44,897 nt of DNA from Sergeia podlipaevii. Taxonomy: Eukaryota; Euglenozoa; Kinetoplastea; Trypanosomatida; Trypanosomatidae. The notes beneath the pieces are model-generated. The model worked only from the letters and a program-made list of their open reading frames with translations, had not been told where the DNA came from and did no database searches. Numbering within the stretch: the stretch's first letter is position 1; every line of letters starts with the position of its first letter. The stretch lies in the NCBI GenBank assembly GCA_030849805.1, contig JASANZ010002096.1, positions 1 to 44,897 on the forward strand, written 5' to 3'. The position numbers and the translations under genes were made by a program. Shown here piece after piece: positions 27,663 through 36,591 of this stretch.

Positions 27663-28503
27663 TGCAATTCCTTCAAGCCACAATTGTTTCCCCCTACACT
27701 CAAAAAGATAAAGATAAGAGAGCGAGCGAGCGAGAGAGAGAGAGTGCGCGGAGGCTGCCTAGATAGTGAAAATTAGATAGTGGCGAATCCTTCAATACAA
27801 TTGTCCCTGTAGGAAATCTATCTATCTATCTATGTATTTATTGTAATAGTAGTAGTGGCACTGTATACGAAAAAGAAAGAGACAATTTTTTTCAATTTTA
27901 ATATATATATATGTACGCAAAACAAAACTGTACCTTACAGTATTTTTTCTTTTTCTGCAAGTCTTCCCCTGATTAGTGTAATGTTGGTTGAAGTGATACA
28001 CCAATATTAAAAAAAAAAAAAAACGGAAGCACTCACACAAACAGACGCATGCACGCAAGTCTATGAAGAAGCACGCGATATAGCCGCACTAAAGTAAAGC
28101 TACGAAGTGCGGAATCAAAGAAGAGAGAGTCAAGAAGCAGTAAAAAAAAAAAAGCAAAAAAAAAAAAGATATGGAAGATACCTCAAGTAGTTCAATTCGC
28201 ATTTAAAAAGCCCGAAGGCATGCAAGTCGCCGTCAAAGCACTGCTGCATTCAGATGCAAACAATAAGCAAAAAGGAAGCATCTAAGCGCACGACCTCACT
28301 AGAAAGAAGCTCCAAAAGGACCTATATAATCATTGGAACGCGTGTTGTCATTCTTGTTTATTAATAATATGCTTTTCTTTCTTTTTTCCCTTATTCTTAG
28401 ATCATAAAATGCCGTATGAAGCACTCTTGTCGTCCTCTCCCTCTCTCTCTCCCCCCCCCCTCCATTTATATCTAGTCAAATGGCCACTACTGCTCATCAT
28501 CAC

Positions 28504-28541
28504 AATAATAATAATAGTAGTAATAATAATAATAATAATAA
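28504..28541. repeat. (AAT)n microsatellite
   Basis: An AAT/AGT trinucleotide run in the spacer downstream of the CCCH gene. Confidence 0.9.
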
Positions 28542-28753
28542 CAGCAGATAGCAAGAAGCATCACCGCCTCCAGGCAAGTTCATACTGAAACTCACTTATC
28601 CAAGCATACCTCCTCCTCCTCCCTCTTCACACATACACACACATACACATACAGGCGTGCAAAGATATATGTATCAACGTCGCCATCATATCGATATGAG
28701 GACAAGAGTCATGTGTGATAAGAGGAATCACAGAGAGACAGCTGTTCCACGCT

Positions 28754-28792
28754 TGTATGTGTGTGTGTGTGTGTGTGTATGTGTGTGTGTGT
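28754..28792. repeat. (GT)n microsatellite
   Basis: A TGTATG(TG)n run of nearly 40 nt in the 3' flank of the CCCH-protein gene. It is likely polymorphic in length. Confidence 0.95.
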
Positions 28793-28910
28793 TACATGGC
28801 AAGATAGAAGAGAATACGCTTACTGCGATAAAAAACAAGATGGCTCCTTGGGGGCACCAACACGCGTGCATACACAACAATAACAATAACAAAAAAAACC
28901 CATCTCCACA

Positions 28911-30620
28911 CTACTGATCCCCAGTAGTAAGAAGCGACATGAGCTGCTGAATTGAGGTGTTCGGGGGTGGCGTAGATGACTTTGAGCTGCCCACGGACCC
29001 ATCAACGCTACCACAGCTATCCCTGTGCATCTGTACAGAAGGGGGCAGCACAGCATCTCCATCGACACCGAAGCCAGCGAAGGGGCAGGCTGCAGCAGCG
29101 CTGCCGCCACTAACAGGCGAAAACAGTGATGAAGCACCACCGCCATGGTGATGCTGAGAATGCAGCCCGCCACTACTGGGAAAGGCTGCCATGCCTGCTC
29201 CTCCTAATGTGGCCGCAGCGATCTGTGGCGAAGTACTAAAGGATGGTATGTGAGTCGGAGCCTGAGGAGAAGCAGAGAAGTCCTCACCAGATCCAATCAA
29301 CTTCATCAATAGCGCATGCTTTACGGAAGGGCTGTCCACCGAACGATCGCAGCTAAAGACAGCACCATTGAAGGCTGCACTATCATTGCGTAACAGGAAT
29401 GCAGGTGGCAGCAGTGATGGAGTTCCCAGGCCGCCGCTACGGAAAGCAAATAGATCCAGAGGGGCCGCTCTTCCACCCACAGGCGCTTCGCCAGAACAGC
29501 TAATCTGGTGTGCTCCTAGTGCTGCGTCATAGTGAACGTCATTGAACGCACTACCAGCACCAGCAGCAGCAGCGTGCAAAACTTCATCTATTGTGTCCTG
29601 TTGTCGGCATTGCCGCTCCTTGTCGTGGCGAGCGCTAGCAGCTGAGGAAACACCCCAACTCATCGCGGGCTTCTCCTCCTCGGTGGTGAAGAAAAAGTCG
29701 GCAGCGATCGGGATCTCGGCCTTAGACCCGGTGCTACCTCTACGCTCATTCATACCCACCTCTACTGCAGCAGCGTTTGCCAGCTCCGTCGGTAGAGACG
29801 TAGCAGACACGCTAGCGCCGTCACCGTCTCGCCCGCCTTCGCGCCTCGCATCTGGGCTGCTAGTGGTAGTAGTAGTATCTTGCTGCTGCAGAGCAGAACC
29901 CACAGTCAGCTCCTTCGTGTCCACTGCCTCACCCATCGCAACACGCAGGTCAACGAGCCCCGAGGTGAGACGCTTGCCTGCTCCCTCCAGTACCTTCGCT
30001 CCCCATCCCGCTTGAAGAGGCAAGCTGCTGCCACCGCCGTTGGAGCCGCCCACGCGCTTCTGCTGCCCTACGACGCTAACACCGGACACAGGCGGCGCTA
30101 GTTTCTCCAGCCATGAGGTGCCGCCCGCCTTGGGAACTACCTTCTGCCCGACAGGAGGAGGTGTTTCTTCAGGCGGGGTGCGGCTGGACGGTGGCAGTGA
30201 AGACTGACGAGGTCCAACTCCTAGTGTCGCTGTCGTTAACGTTGGCGCCGCTACTCCCGTGGTGGAGCCAGCCTCCGAGGCGACCGCACCATCCGTGCCA
30301 GTAGCTGCTTGTGCAGACGTACTGGCAGTGGCGGCGCCTGGAACACCGAAGTACTGTACTACATGAGCAAACGTGCAGGCAGCGAAGTTGTGGCATGCCC
30401 CCGCGCGCCAGTTGAGACACAGCTTCATAGACTCATCCAACTTGCCCTCCTTGCGTAGCGCAAACGCAGCCTCGCTTCCCTGTGTGGGACTCAGCTCCTG
30501 TTCTGTGATCTGTATGACCTGGGAGGGTGACACCTGCACCATTATGTAGTCAGACACGCTCGTCGACCGCAGGAAGTTCTTCGTGACATCAACACCTTTT
30601 GACCTGGACTTCTTCCCCAT
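28911..30620 (-). CDS. CCCH zinc-finger protein
   Basis: A 569-residue predicted RNA-binding protein. One CCCH finger is visible: C68-x7-C76-x5-C82-x3-H86 (CLNWRAGACHNFAACTFAH), a standard C-x7-C-x5-C-x3-H spacing. Residues 1-12 are basic (MGKKSRSKGVDV). After the finger, residues 90-545 are Ala/Ser/Gly/Pro-rich and probably disordered. The last 25 residues carry a compact motif (TPPPNTSIQQLMSLLTTGD) that looks like a short interaction helix. Single-CCCH proteins are major post-transcriptional regulators in kinetoplastids, where transcription is constitutive, so control of mRNA fate is the likely role. The frame extends 32 codons upstream (MAGKREFLG...); I prefer the ATG at 30620, where MGKKSRSKG starts, since the upstream stretch is purine-run translation, but the longer form is not excluded. 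Confidence 0.88.
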   Translation of the reverse strand: MGKKSRSKGVDVTKNFLRSTSVSDYIMVQVSPSQVIQITEQELSPTQGSEAAFALRKEGKLDESMKLCLNWRAGACHNFAACTFAHVVQYFGVPGAATASTSAQAATGTDGAVASEAGSTTGVAAPTLTTATLGVGPRQSSLPPSSRTPPEETPPPVGQKVVPKAGGTSWLEKLAPPVSGVSVVGQQKRVGGSNGGGSSLPLQAGWGAKVLEGAGKRLTSGLVDLRVAMGEAVDTKELTVGSALQQQDTTTTTSSPDARREGGRDGDGASVSATSLPTELANAAAVEVGMNERRGSTGSKAEIPIAADFFFTTEEEKPAMSWGVSSAASARHDKERQCRQQDTIDEVLHAAAAGAGSAFNDVHYDAALGAHQISCSGEAPVGGRAAPLDLFAFRSGGLGTPSLLPPAFLLRNDSAAFNGAVFSCDRSVDSPSVKHALLMKLIGSGEDFSASPQAPTHIPSFSTSPQIAAATLGGAGMAAFPSSGGLHSQHHHGGGASSLFSPVSGGSAAAACPFAGFGVDGDAVLPPSVQMHRDSCGSVDGSVGSSKSSTPPPNTSIQQLMSLLTTGDQ

Positions 30621-31615
30621 CGTACTATCTTTCCTTTTTTTCTTTTTAGGAAACAGTAAAGGACGCGTGCGGCTATATATATCTCTCTCTCCCAAAAACT
30701 CTCTCTTCCCCGCCACGTGCTTCTGCGCAACGCTTCCTCCCCAGGGCGTGTGTGCAAATGATTAAGCAAGGAAAAAAAATGAAAAATAGGAAAATAAGAA
30801 AGAAGCTGTATAGCGCCTTCTCTTCCCCCTTTTGCTTTGATTCTGCGTGCGCCGGGGAAGAAGAACCTAACTAAATTAATGACTAAAACCTGTATGCGTC
30901 TCGCGCACACACACCCACAATCAAGATCAAAAAAAAAAAATTCGTTTTTATCACAAATTCTTTTCTTAGTGTTTTTAAAAAACAGATTGAAAAATATTTC
31001 GTGTGAAGACTCAGGAGTATCAATAATAATAATAACAACAGAAAGTAGAACGTAAACGATGAATGAAAAAAAAAAAAAAACGCGATTGAAACTACCAAAA
31101 AAAAAAAAAGATTAAGACGTATGTTGAGTTAGGCAACTCATTATGTTGTCGCTAGCAATGAGTGTCAACAACGGAACGGAAGGTGCGTTTTTATCTGCAC
31201 ATAATCGGCAAACAGACACTACTGCATGCTTAGCACTGAAAATTGTTGTCGCGACGTAAGTAACTCGCTTTTTTTAGTTGTTGATTATTTGTTTCAAACT
31301 CAAAGCACCTTGTGTGATAATTTATTCATCAAAAAGAAAATCAATCGACGACAACTAACAGTCAGCCAGTCAGCACAAAACGTCACCAATCTTTATCTCA
31401 TCGCTACCGTCCATCCATCGCAATCCATTCCAACAGAAGAAGATACACACATACACACACATACATATACGCATACACAAGCCGCATAGTATGTGTCTGT
31501 GTGTACTGTAACCTGATGTGAACTCTCTTTCTTTTGACCATTTCACGTGGGAAACACCTTGCCTTGTCAGCAGTCCCTGCCAGTTCCCACCTTCCCTCTA
31601 AGACACCCCTCACCC
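30621..31615. other. Intergenic spacer, no gene seen
   Basis: About 1 kb with A-runs (30929-30940, 31066-31080, 31096-31110), an AAT repeat near 31022 and a CA/TACACA tract (31441-31480). It holds the 5' UTR of the CCCH gene and the 3' UTR of the PPR-like gene. No supported gene. Confidence 0.6.
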
Positions 31616-33346
31616 TCACTGCTTCTGACCACCTGGGAGGCTCCCCTCGTTACGATGCGTGCGAGCACCTTCCACGCGCTGCCTCAGGCGACGCCCATGG
31701 CTTAGAGCCTTGCGCAGCAGCGCAGCATCCTTCTCTGCGACCTCCTTGCGGTTCACATACTCGACATCCAAGTGGCGCCGAATGCCAATCTTTGCGATGT
31801 CAGGGTTGTTCACCCCGTAGAACTGATCGTACCGAGTCTCTGGCACCTCGTTCATCCATGTTGGGCTGCGCTCATGAATGCTCTTGCTTTCTTCGTAGTA
31901 GATATCGCCAGCACGCACGTCCTCCGTGCGTTCCCTATCCTGCGTGATGTAAAGAAGATCATGCAGCGCCTGCTGCTCCCACGGCTGACGCTCGTTGAAG
32001 AAAGCAGGAATCTCTGCCATCGCAATACCAGACAAGGTGGCCTCAGGTTGCGTAGGGTCGCGCAACGGAGGCATGATGCGCGTTGTGTTCTTCATGAGCT
32101 GTAAGTCATACATCCATCCGTTACGGCGGCGGAATTCAATAAAGTCAAACTGCTTCACAGCACGGCCCCACTCATAGAAGCGATTCTTGTAGATAGAAAA
32201 CTTGCGAAGTGCGTCCTCGACCTCATCAAGAAGGGTACGCGATAGATGCGTGCGAGGGATGCCAAGTTCGTCCATCTGCATGAGCACAATTGGTACCTTT
32301 TTCTTCTCGAGCACGTTAACTTGACCAAAACGTGTCATTGGATCACTCGTGGGAGTGTAGGAGTGGTCCACAATGCTGCGCAGATAGAGCTCTGCACTCA
32401 ATGCATTCGCGCGCGGCCAGCGACGATCTACCAGCTCCTGCCAAAGTGTATCGCACTTGTCGTATGATTTGTCCTCACGATGCCCCAGCAACAAGGCATT
32501 GTACCCGCAAATGGTGATGTGCTCGTTGTGGTGGCTGCGCAGGAAGCTCATGACATCCTGAGCCTCTTTGGTATTGCCCTGCAGGGCAAGAGACAGCATC
32601 ACCAACTCATACGTGCTGATAGTGGGACTAACGCACTGCGCGCCCATACGGTCGTACACCGCAGTTGAAATTGCCTTCACGTGCGAGTAGCCGCACGTCA
32701 TGAGAGTCCGCATCAAAGCATTGCACAGCTGCGACGCCACTGCGGTGCCCTCCGCTGAGACCAACTTTTTCTCCTTGCACTCGACACTCAGCGCTGTCAT
32801 TGCCATGTCGTACCACCTATATGCCTCTGAGGCTCGCTCTTCGCCCGCAATATCGCCCAAAAACTTGAAGGTGAGAGCCGGATCACCCGCTGCATCCGCG
32901 TGGAGAACGCGCGTGTGCAGATCTCCGGCAGATAAGGCACCCACCAGCTCCACGTACTGCGACATAGTTAGCTGCCGGCTATGATGCAGCACCTCCACAC
33001 AGTCCGCTGCCTGAGCGTGCATACCATGACGCGCGAGTTGCACAGCAAGCTGATAGCGTTCCACGGGGGTAGCAAGGGACCTTTTCTGTGCATTCCCTGT
33101 GGCACCACCCGCAAGCAGCATTGCCTCATACCTTGCGCCCAACGCAGCAGTGGCAATAGAGAAGCGGCGCAGGAAGGACTCTCTCTCTCGCTTGCGCTGC
33201 ATAAGAGCAACGTGCTGCTGCCTTTTGGTTGCCCCACTATAGTAATATACCCCTTCCCATTGGTTCTGTGGCTTGCGGTGTGGGAGGTTGGTTCTGATCA
33301 TATAATAAGACGGAACCGTCGTCTTTGCAACATTTTGGCTAAGCAT
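31616..33346 (-). CDS. PPR-like protein, probably mitochondrial
   Basis: A 576-residue basic protein. The N-terminus (MLSQNVAKTTVPSYYMIRTN) lacks acidic residues for its first 29 positions and fits mitochondrial import. Residues about 95-330 are a helical solenoid with pentatricopeptide-like spacing, for example STYELVMLSLALQGNTKEA and the stretch containing CGYNALLLGHREDKSYDKCD. PPR proteins bind organellar RNA; in kinetoplastids many are mitoribosome or RNA-processing subunits. The second half (340-576) is not PPR-like: it is charged, with conserved-looking aromatic motifs (FYEWGRAVKQFDFIEFRRRNGW, shown here only as a region near 395-418) and a basic C-terminus. A mitoribosomal small-subunit role is plausible but is inference. 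ATG confirmed at 33346. Confidence 0.82.
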   Translation of the reverse strand: MLSQNVAKTTVPSYYMIRTNLPHRKPQNQWEGVYYYSGATKRQQHVALMQRKRERESFLRRFSIATAALGARYEAMLLAGGATGNAQKRSLATPVERYQLAVQLARHGMHAQAADCVEVLHHSRQLTMSQYVELVGALSAGDLHTRVLHADAAGDPALTFKFLGDIAGEERASEAYRWYDMAMTALSVECKEKKLVSAEGTAVASQLCNALMRTLMTCGYSHVKAISTAVYDRMGAQCVSPTISTYELVMLSLALQGNTKEAQDVMSFLRSHHNEHITICGYNALLLGHREDKSYDKCDTLWQELVDRRWPRANALSAELYLRSIVDHSYTPTSDPMTRFGQVNVLEKKKVPIVLMQMDELGIPRTHLSRTLLDEVEDALRKFSIYKNRFYEWGRAVKQFDFIEFRRRNGWMYDLQLMKNTTRIMPPLRDPTQPEATLSGIAMAEIPAFFNERQPWEQQALHDLLYITQDRERTEDVRAGDIYYEESKSIHERSPTWMNEVPETRYDQFYGVNNPDIAKIGIRRHLDVEYVNRKEVAEKDAALLRKALSHGRRLRQRVEGARTHRNEGSLPGGQKQ

Positions 33347-35276
33347 TTCTAAAACTGTATCTCACCTCTTTCTCTCTCTCTTTTGCTGCTGAAATGGTTG
33401 CGTGTTTTTCTCTTTTTCTTTTCTTTTTTTCCTTAAGAAAACTACTACTACTACTACAACTACTATAGCTAAGACATAACAAAATCAAATAAATATCCAA
33501 AATATAACAATAATGACAATAGTAAAGACAGAACAGATTAGCATTCATGTGGCATCGATCAAGAAGTGAAACGTTGCACAATATGTGTGTGTGTGTGCGT
33601 TTAGTGAGTACGTCATATCCCTCGCATATTACGATAGAATGTCAATCTGATTTATTTTCAAAAACGAGAAAAAAAAAGAATAAACTAATCAAAATGAAGA
33701 AAAAAAAACTTCTTGATATCCCTCTAACTGTGTCTTCTGTTCTTCAATATATTATGAATAAAAAAACTGCCTTTCCTCCTTTTTCACTCTCCTTCCCCTC
33801 CGCTTTTTTTTTAATGTTATGCTTATTTAATCTTTCCTTCTTTCGTATACAAGAGAACTGTTTACGCATAGAAGCATAGCCGCGTACACGTATACATAAT
33901 AAAAGGGGCGGAGTCCTTTTCTTTCTCATGTTGCGTTTGTTTTTTTATTTATTTGTCTCATCGCTTTTTTTTTCCTGAATGCGCAACTACCTCGATTCTT
34001 TAGAGCGTATACAACTCGCGCTGCTATTTGTTCACTCTTCTTTTCTTTCCTGCTCGTGATGTAGAGAAAAAATAAAAAAAAATGAAAAAATGAAGACTGC
34101 GCTTAATGAGATGACGACTCACATGTATGCATCGTCGTCGCGTTTTAAAAGGAAAATAAATGCAAAAACATTCTTTTTTTTCTAGAAAGGGGGTAGGAAC
34201 GGCGGCAGAAGCAACAAAACATTCGTGATTGTTTGCTTGTTTTTGCATATTTAGATTTTTAAAAATAGTACTAATAATAATAATAATAGCCAGCAGAAAA
34301 GGTGATTCCCTCTTTGATACACTCCATAATGCAATTTATTTATTTAAAAGGCGAGGCATACATTTCCTTCTCTCTCACTTTTGAAGAAAAAAATTAGCGA
34401 AGACACACCTGTAGATCATAGCCAGCAATATCCCTTTATACGAAAGAGAACAAGGGAGAAAAAAAAAAGTTGCCCAAGATCACGTCCTCGTGTTTCATCA
34501 TGCTATGTCGTATATCGGAAAAGGGCACATCATCAAATGAAAAATAAAAGAAACAGTAAGTAAAAAAAAAGAAAAAAATGCGTCGGGAGTGAAAAATGGG
34601 GCTTCATAGAAATAGAAATACTCACATATCGTCCCCACTCCTTCTCCCACACCTCTGCACAGTCATTCACACACGCAGACACTCACATCGCTACTAATAC
34701 TCAATGACTACAAAAGAAAAGGAAAAAAATCAAAGTAATGAAAGAAAAAAAAAATTCTAATAGCAACAAAAAAAAACTACTATTTTTGAATAAAAACACT
34801 GCAAACAGCCTTTTTTTAAAAGTTCAAATACCTCCGTCAGGCACGTGATTTGCTGCAGTTTTTATGGATGTCACCTCAAAAACAACAGAATCTCAAGTGA
34901 GAAAAAAAAGGCAGCAGCAATTGAAAAAATAAACACAATAAAAAGGTGTATATCCGACCATGCCTACGTATATGAAATGAAAAAAAAAAAAATCATTACT
35001 CAAAACTACATTTTGTGCTTTATTTATCTTCCATACACCATAACCGAAAATCATTGTGTTTCTTCCTTTTTTTTCTCTCCATTACATTCTGTGCTTTGTG
35101 TTGATGCTATGCATATACATATACATATATATAATAACATGGCTTTTGAACCTACGCCAAAATTTGTTTGGTAGTAAGTTGCTTTAAGTAGTCGCTGGAT
35201 ACCACATACGCATAGCACAGTCACGTCATGCAAATGTGTCATCATGCGCACTTCCTTTATGCAAGATGAAGTTAGA

Positions 35277-35316
35277 TAAATACTCATTGGAAACAACTGT
35301 TTTCAATGAGTATTTA
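35277..35316. repeat. 18-bp inverted repeat (hairpin) with 4-nt loop
   Basis: Left arm 35277-35294 (taaatactcattggaaac) pairs with right arm 35299-35316 (gttttcaatgagtattta). The only non-Watson-Crick position is one G-T wobble. The loop is aact. It is far longer than the other inverted repeats I noticed. It lies about 320 nt from the GC-rich island. Function unknown. Confidence 0.85.
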
Positions 35317-35635
35317 AACAAACCGCAAACAAAAAAAGGGAATATGACAAAGGCACTCGTTAGCCTTCACCAAACAATAGAACAGGATAGGTAGGAGAGA
35401 AGGAAAAAAAAAGCAAGAGACAGGAGATGTCAATCAACAAGTGTTTGATACTGACAATATGTAAAAGGTATGCCACATGAAGGCGACCACATCCACGTTT
35501 CACTCAGAGAGGTCGCGCCTTACTTGATCGGAAAAAAAATTCTCTCTATACATACCAATATTGTTTCTACGTTCATTCATTTCTTGTGCTGTAACTTCCT
35601 CCACCTCCCTCCTATCCATTAATTTTCCTTGTTAT

Positions 35636-35749
35636 CTACAAAATCCATTTAAATTTCTCCTCTCTCTTTGTCGCCAGATTCCCCAAATGCAACCTTGTCA
35701 CTGCTAGCGACTCCGCACGCACGCACTTGATAGCCGTTGCCACCTCCAT
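35636..35749 (-). CDS. Candidate micro-ORF in the GC-rich island
   Basis: A 37-codon frame from the ATG at 35749 to TAG at 35638-35636. The peptide (MEVATAIKCVRAESLAVTRL, then a charged helical end) has a composition like real proteins, unlike simple-sequence frames nearby. Upstream on the minus strand a T/C-rich tract (about 35820-35782) ends in TTAG at 35778, a fitting trans-splice acceptor 28 nt before the ATG. Against it: no family is recognised, other frames over the same stretch are open on both strands, and the island may encode a structured RNA instead. Confidence 0.25.
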   Translation of the reverse strand: MEVATAIKCVRAESLAVTRLHLGNLATKREEKFKWIL

Positions 35750-35822
35750 GAGTGACTTGTTTGATAGTTTGGCGGTACTAACACAAAAATGAGGGAGCGA
35801 TAAAGCAAAAAAAAGCAGAAAA

Positions 35823-35983
35823 CCACACGCACATACCCCGGTGTGGCACATGGTTGTTCCCACTCACGCTCCCAGTCCGGTGACGCGAAAGGCGTAAATG
35901 GGGAAAAGCAACAAAATGAGGAGAGTGTGACAGTAGGGTGCTTCCTCTTAAGAGCACATCTTGCAAGTGAATAGCACCCCTAC
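35823..35983. ncRNA. Candidate structured RNA (three successive hairpins)
   Basis: Three stem-loops follow each other: CCACAC/GTGTGG (35823-35828 with 35841-35846); GTTG-TTCCC/GGGAA-CAAC with an AAG bulge (35853-35861 with 35901-35912), enclosing a small ACGC/GCGT hairpin with GAAAG loop (35883-35895); and a 10-bp stem with one bulged C (35933-35942 with 35973-35983). The region is GC-rich inside a long AT-rich spacer. I do not recognise the RNA class, and the strand is undetermined. Pairings were found by eye, with no folding computed. Confidence 0.25.
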
Positions 35984-36591
35984 CAGTAAAAAAAATTAAA
36001 TTAAGATAAAATAAAATACATATATTAATAAATAAATTTCATACACTCGCTAGTTCTTATATATATTATTGTTCTATTACTAATATAATTTCCACCATTT
36101 TCTGACGCAATACGTTCGTACGTCTCTTCAATTGTCTTTGTTTTACTTATATTTTTTTAACTTTTTACAATAACCTACAAAGCACAAAGGGGAAAATGGG
36201 AGTTAAATGCTTTTCTTCCCCATGCTTTCCTTTTTTATTTCTTCCCCCCTTACACTCGTGGTGCATGATAAGCATAGAACATGATTAAACAATTTTTTTG
36301 TTTTTTGTACAAGCCCTTAAGACAGACCTCACCAACGGATCTCCAGTGACAACATATACCGTTATAGTTTTTTAAAAGAAGATAAAGTAAGAATACAAGC
36401 AAAAAAAAAAAAAACGTTGTTGTTGTTGTTGTTTCCCTAATCCCAAAACAACAATTTCCTTTGTAGTGGCCACTGCGACTCTTTATCACGTTATATACAG
36501 CATGTGCAACGTACATATAAAAAAAAAAGAAGGTGGGGTGTGCCTATTCACCGCCTATTCTCTCTCCCTGTCCACATTATGACTTTTCTGT

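Larger units (their letters stand above)
27613..28910. other. Intergenic spacer, no gene seen
   Basis: About 1.3 kb, highly repetitive: GAGC/GA repeats (27720-27744), (TATC)n near 27818, A-runs, (C)10 near 28450, an AAT/AGT repeat (28504-28541) and a GT repeat (28754-28792). No supported gene. It should contain the 3' UTR of the CCCH gene and the 5' UTR of the 25468-27612 gene. Confidence 0.6.
33347..36591. other. Unusually long spacer with a GC-rich island and hairpins
   Basis: At 3.2 kb this is the largest gene-free interval in the window, where most spacers are 0.4-1.5 kb. From 33347 to about 35200 it is AT-rich simple sequence. An 18-bp hairpin lies at 35277-35316. A GC-richer island follows at about 35636-35990, with open frames on both strands, splice-like signals and several inverted repeats. 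From 35990 to 36250 the sequence is strongly AT-rich. No conserved protein gene is recognised. It must contain the 3' UTR of the metallophosphatase-like gene and the 5' UTR of the PPR gene. Confidence 0.5.

Noticed and set aside
33347..35200. Searched the long spacer for tRNA, snoRNA (C/D boxes) and retroelement remnants
   Set aside because: A single C-box-like ATGATGA near 35240 has no partner D box at a fitting distance; no T-loop motif or reverse-transcriptase-like frame was found.
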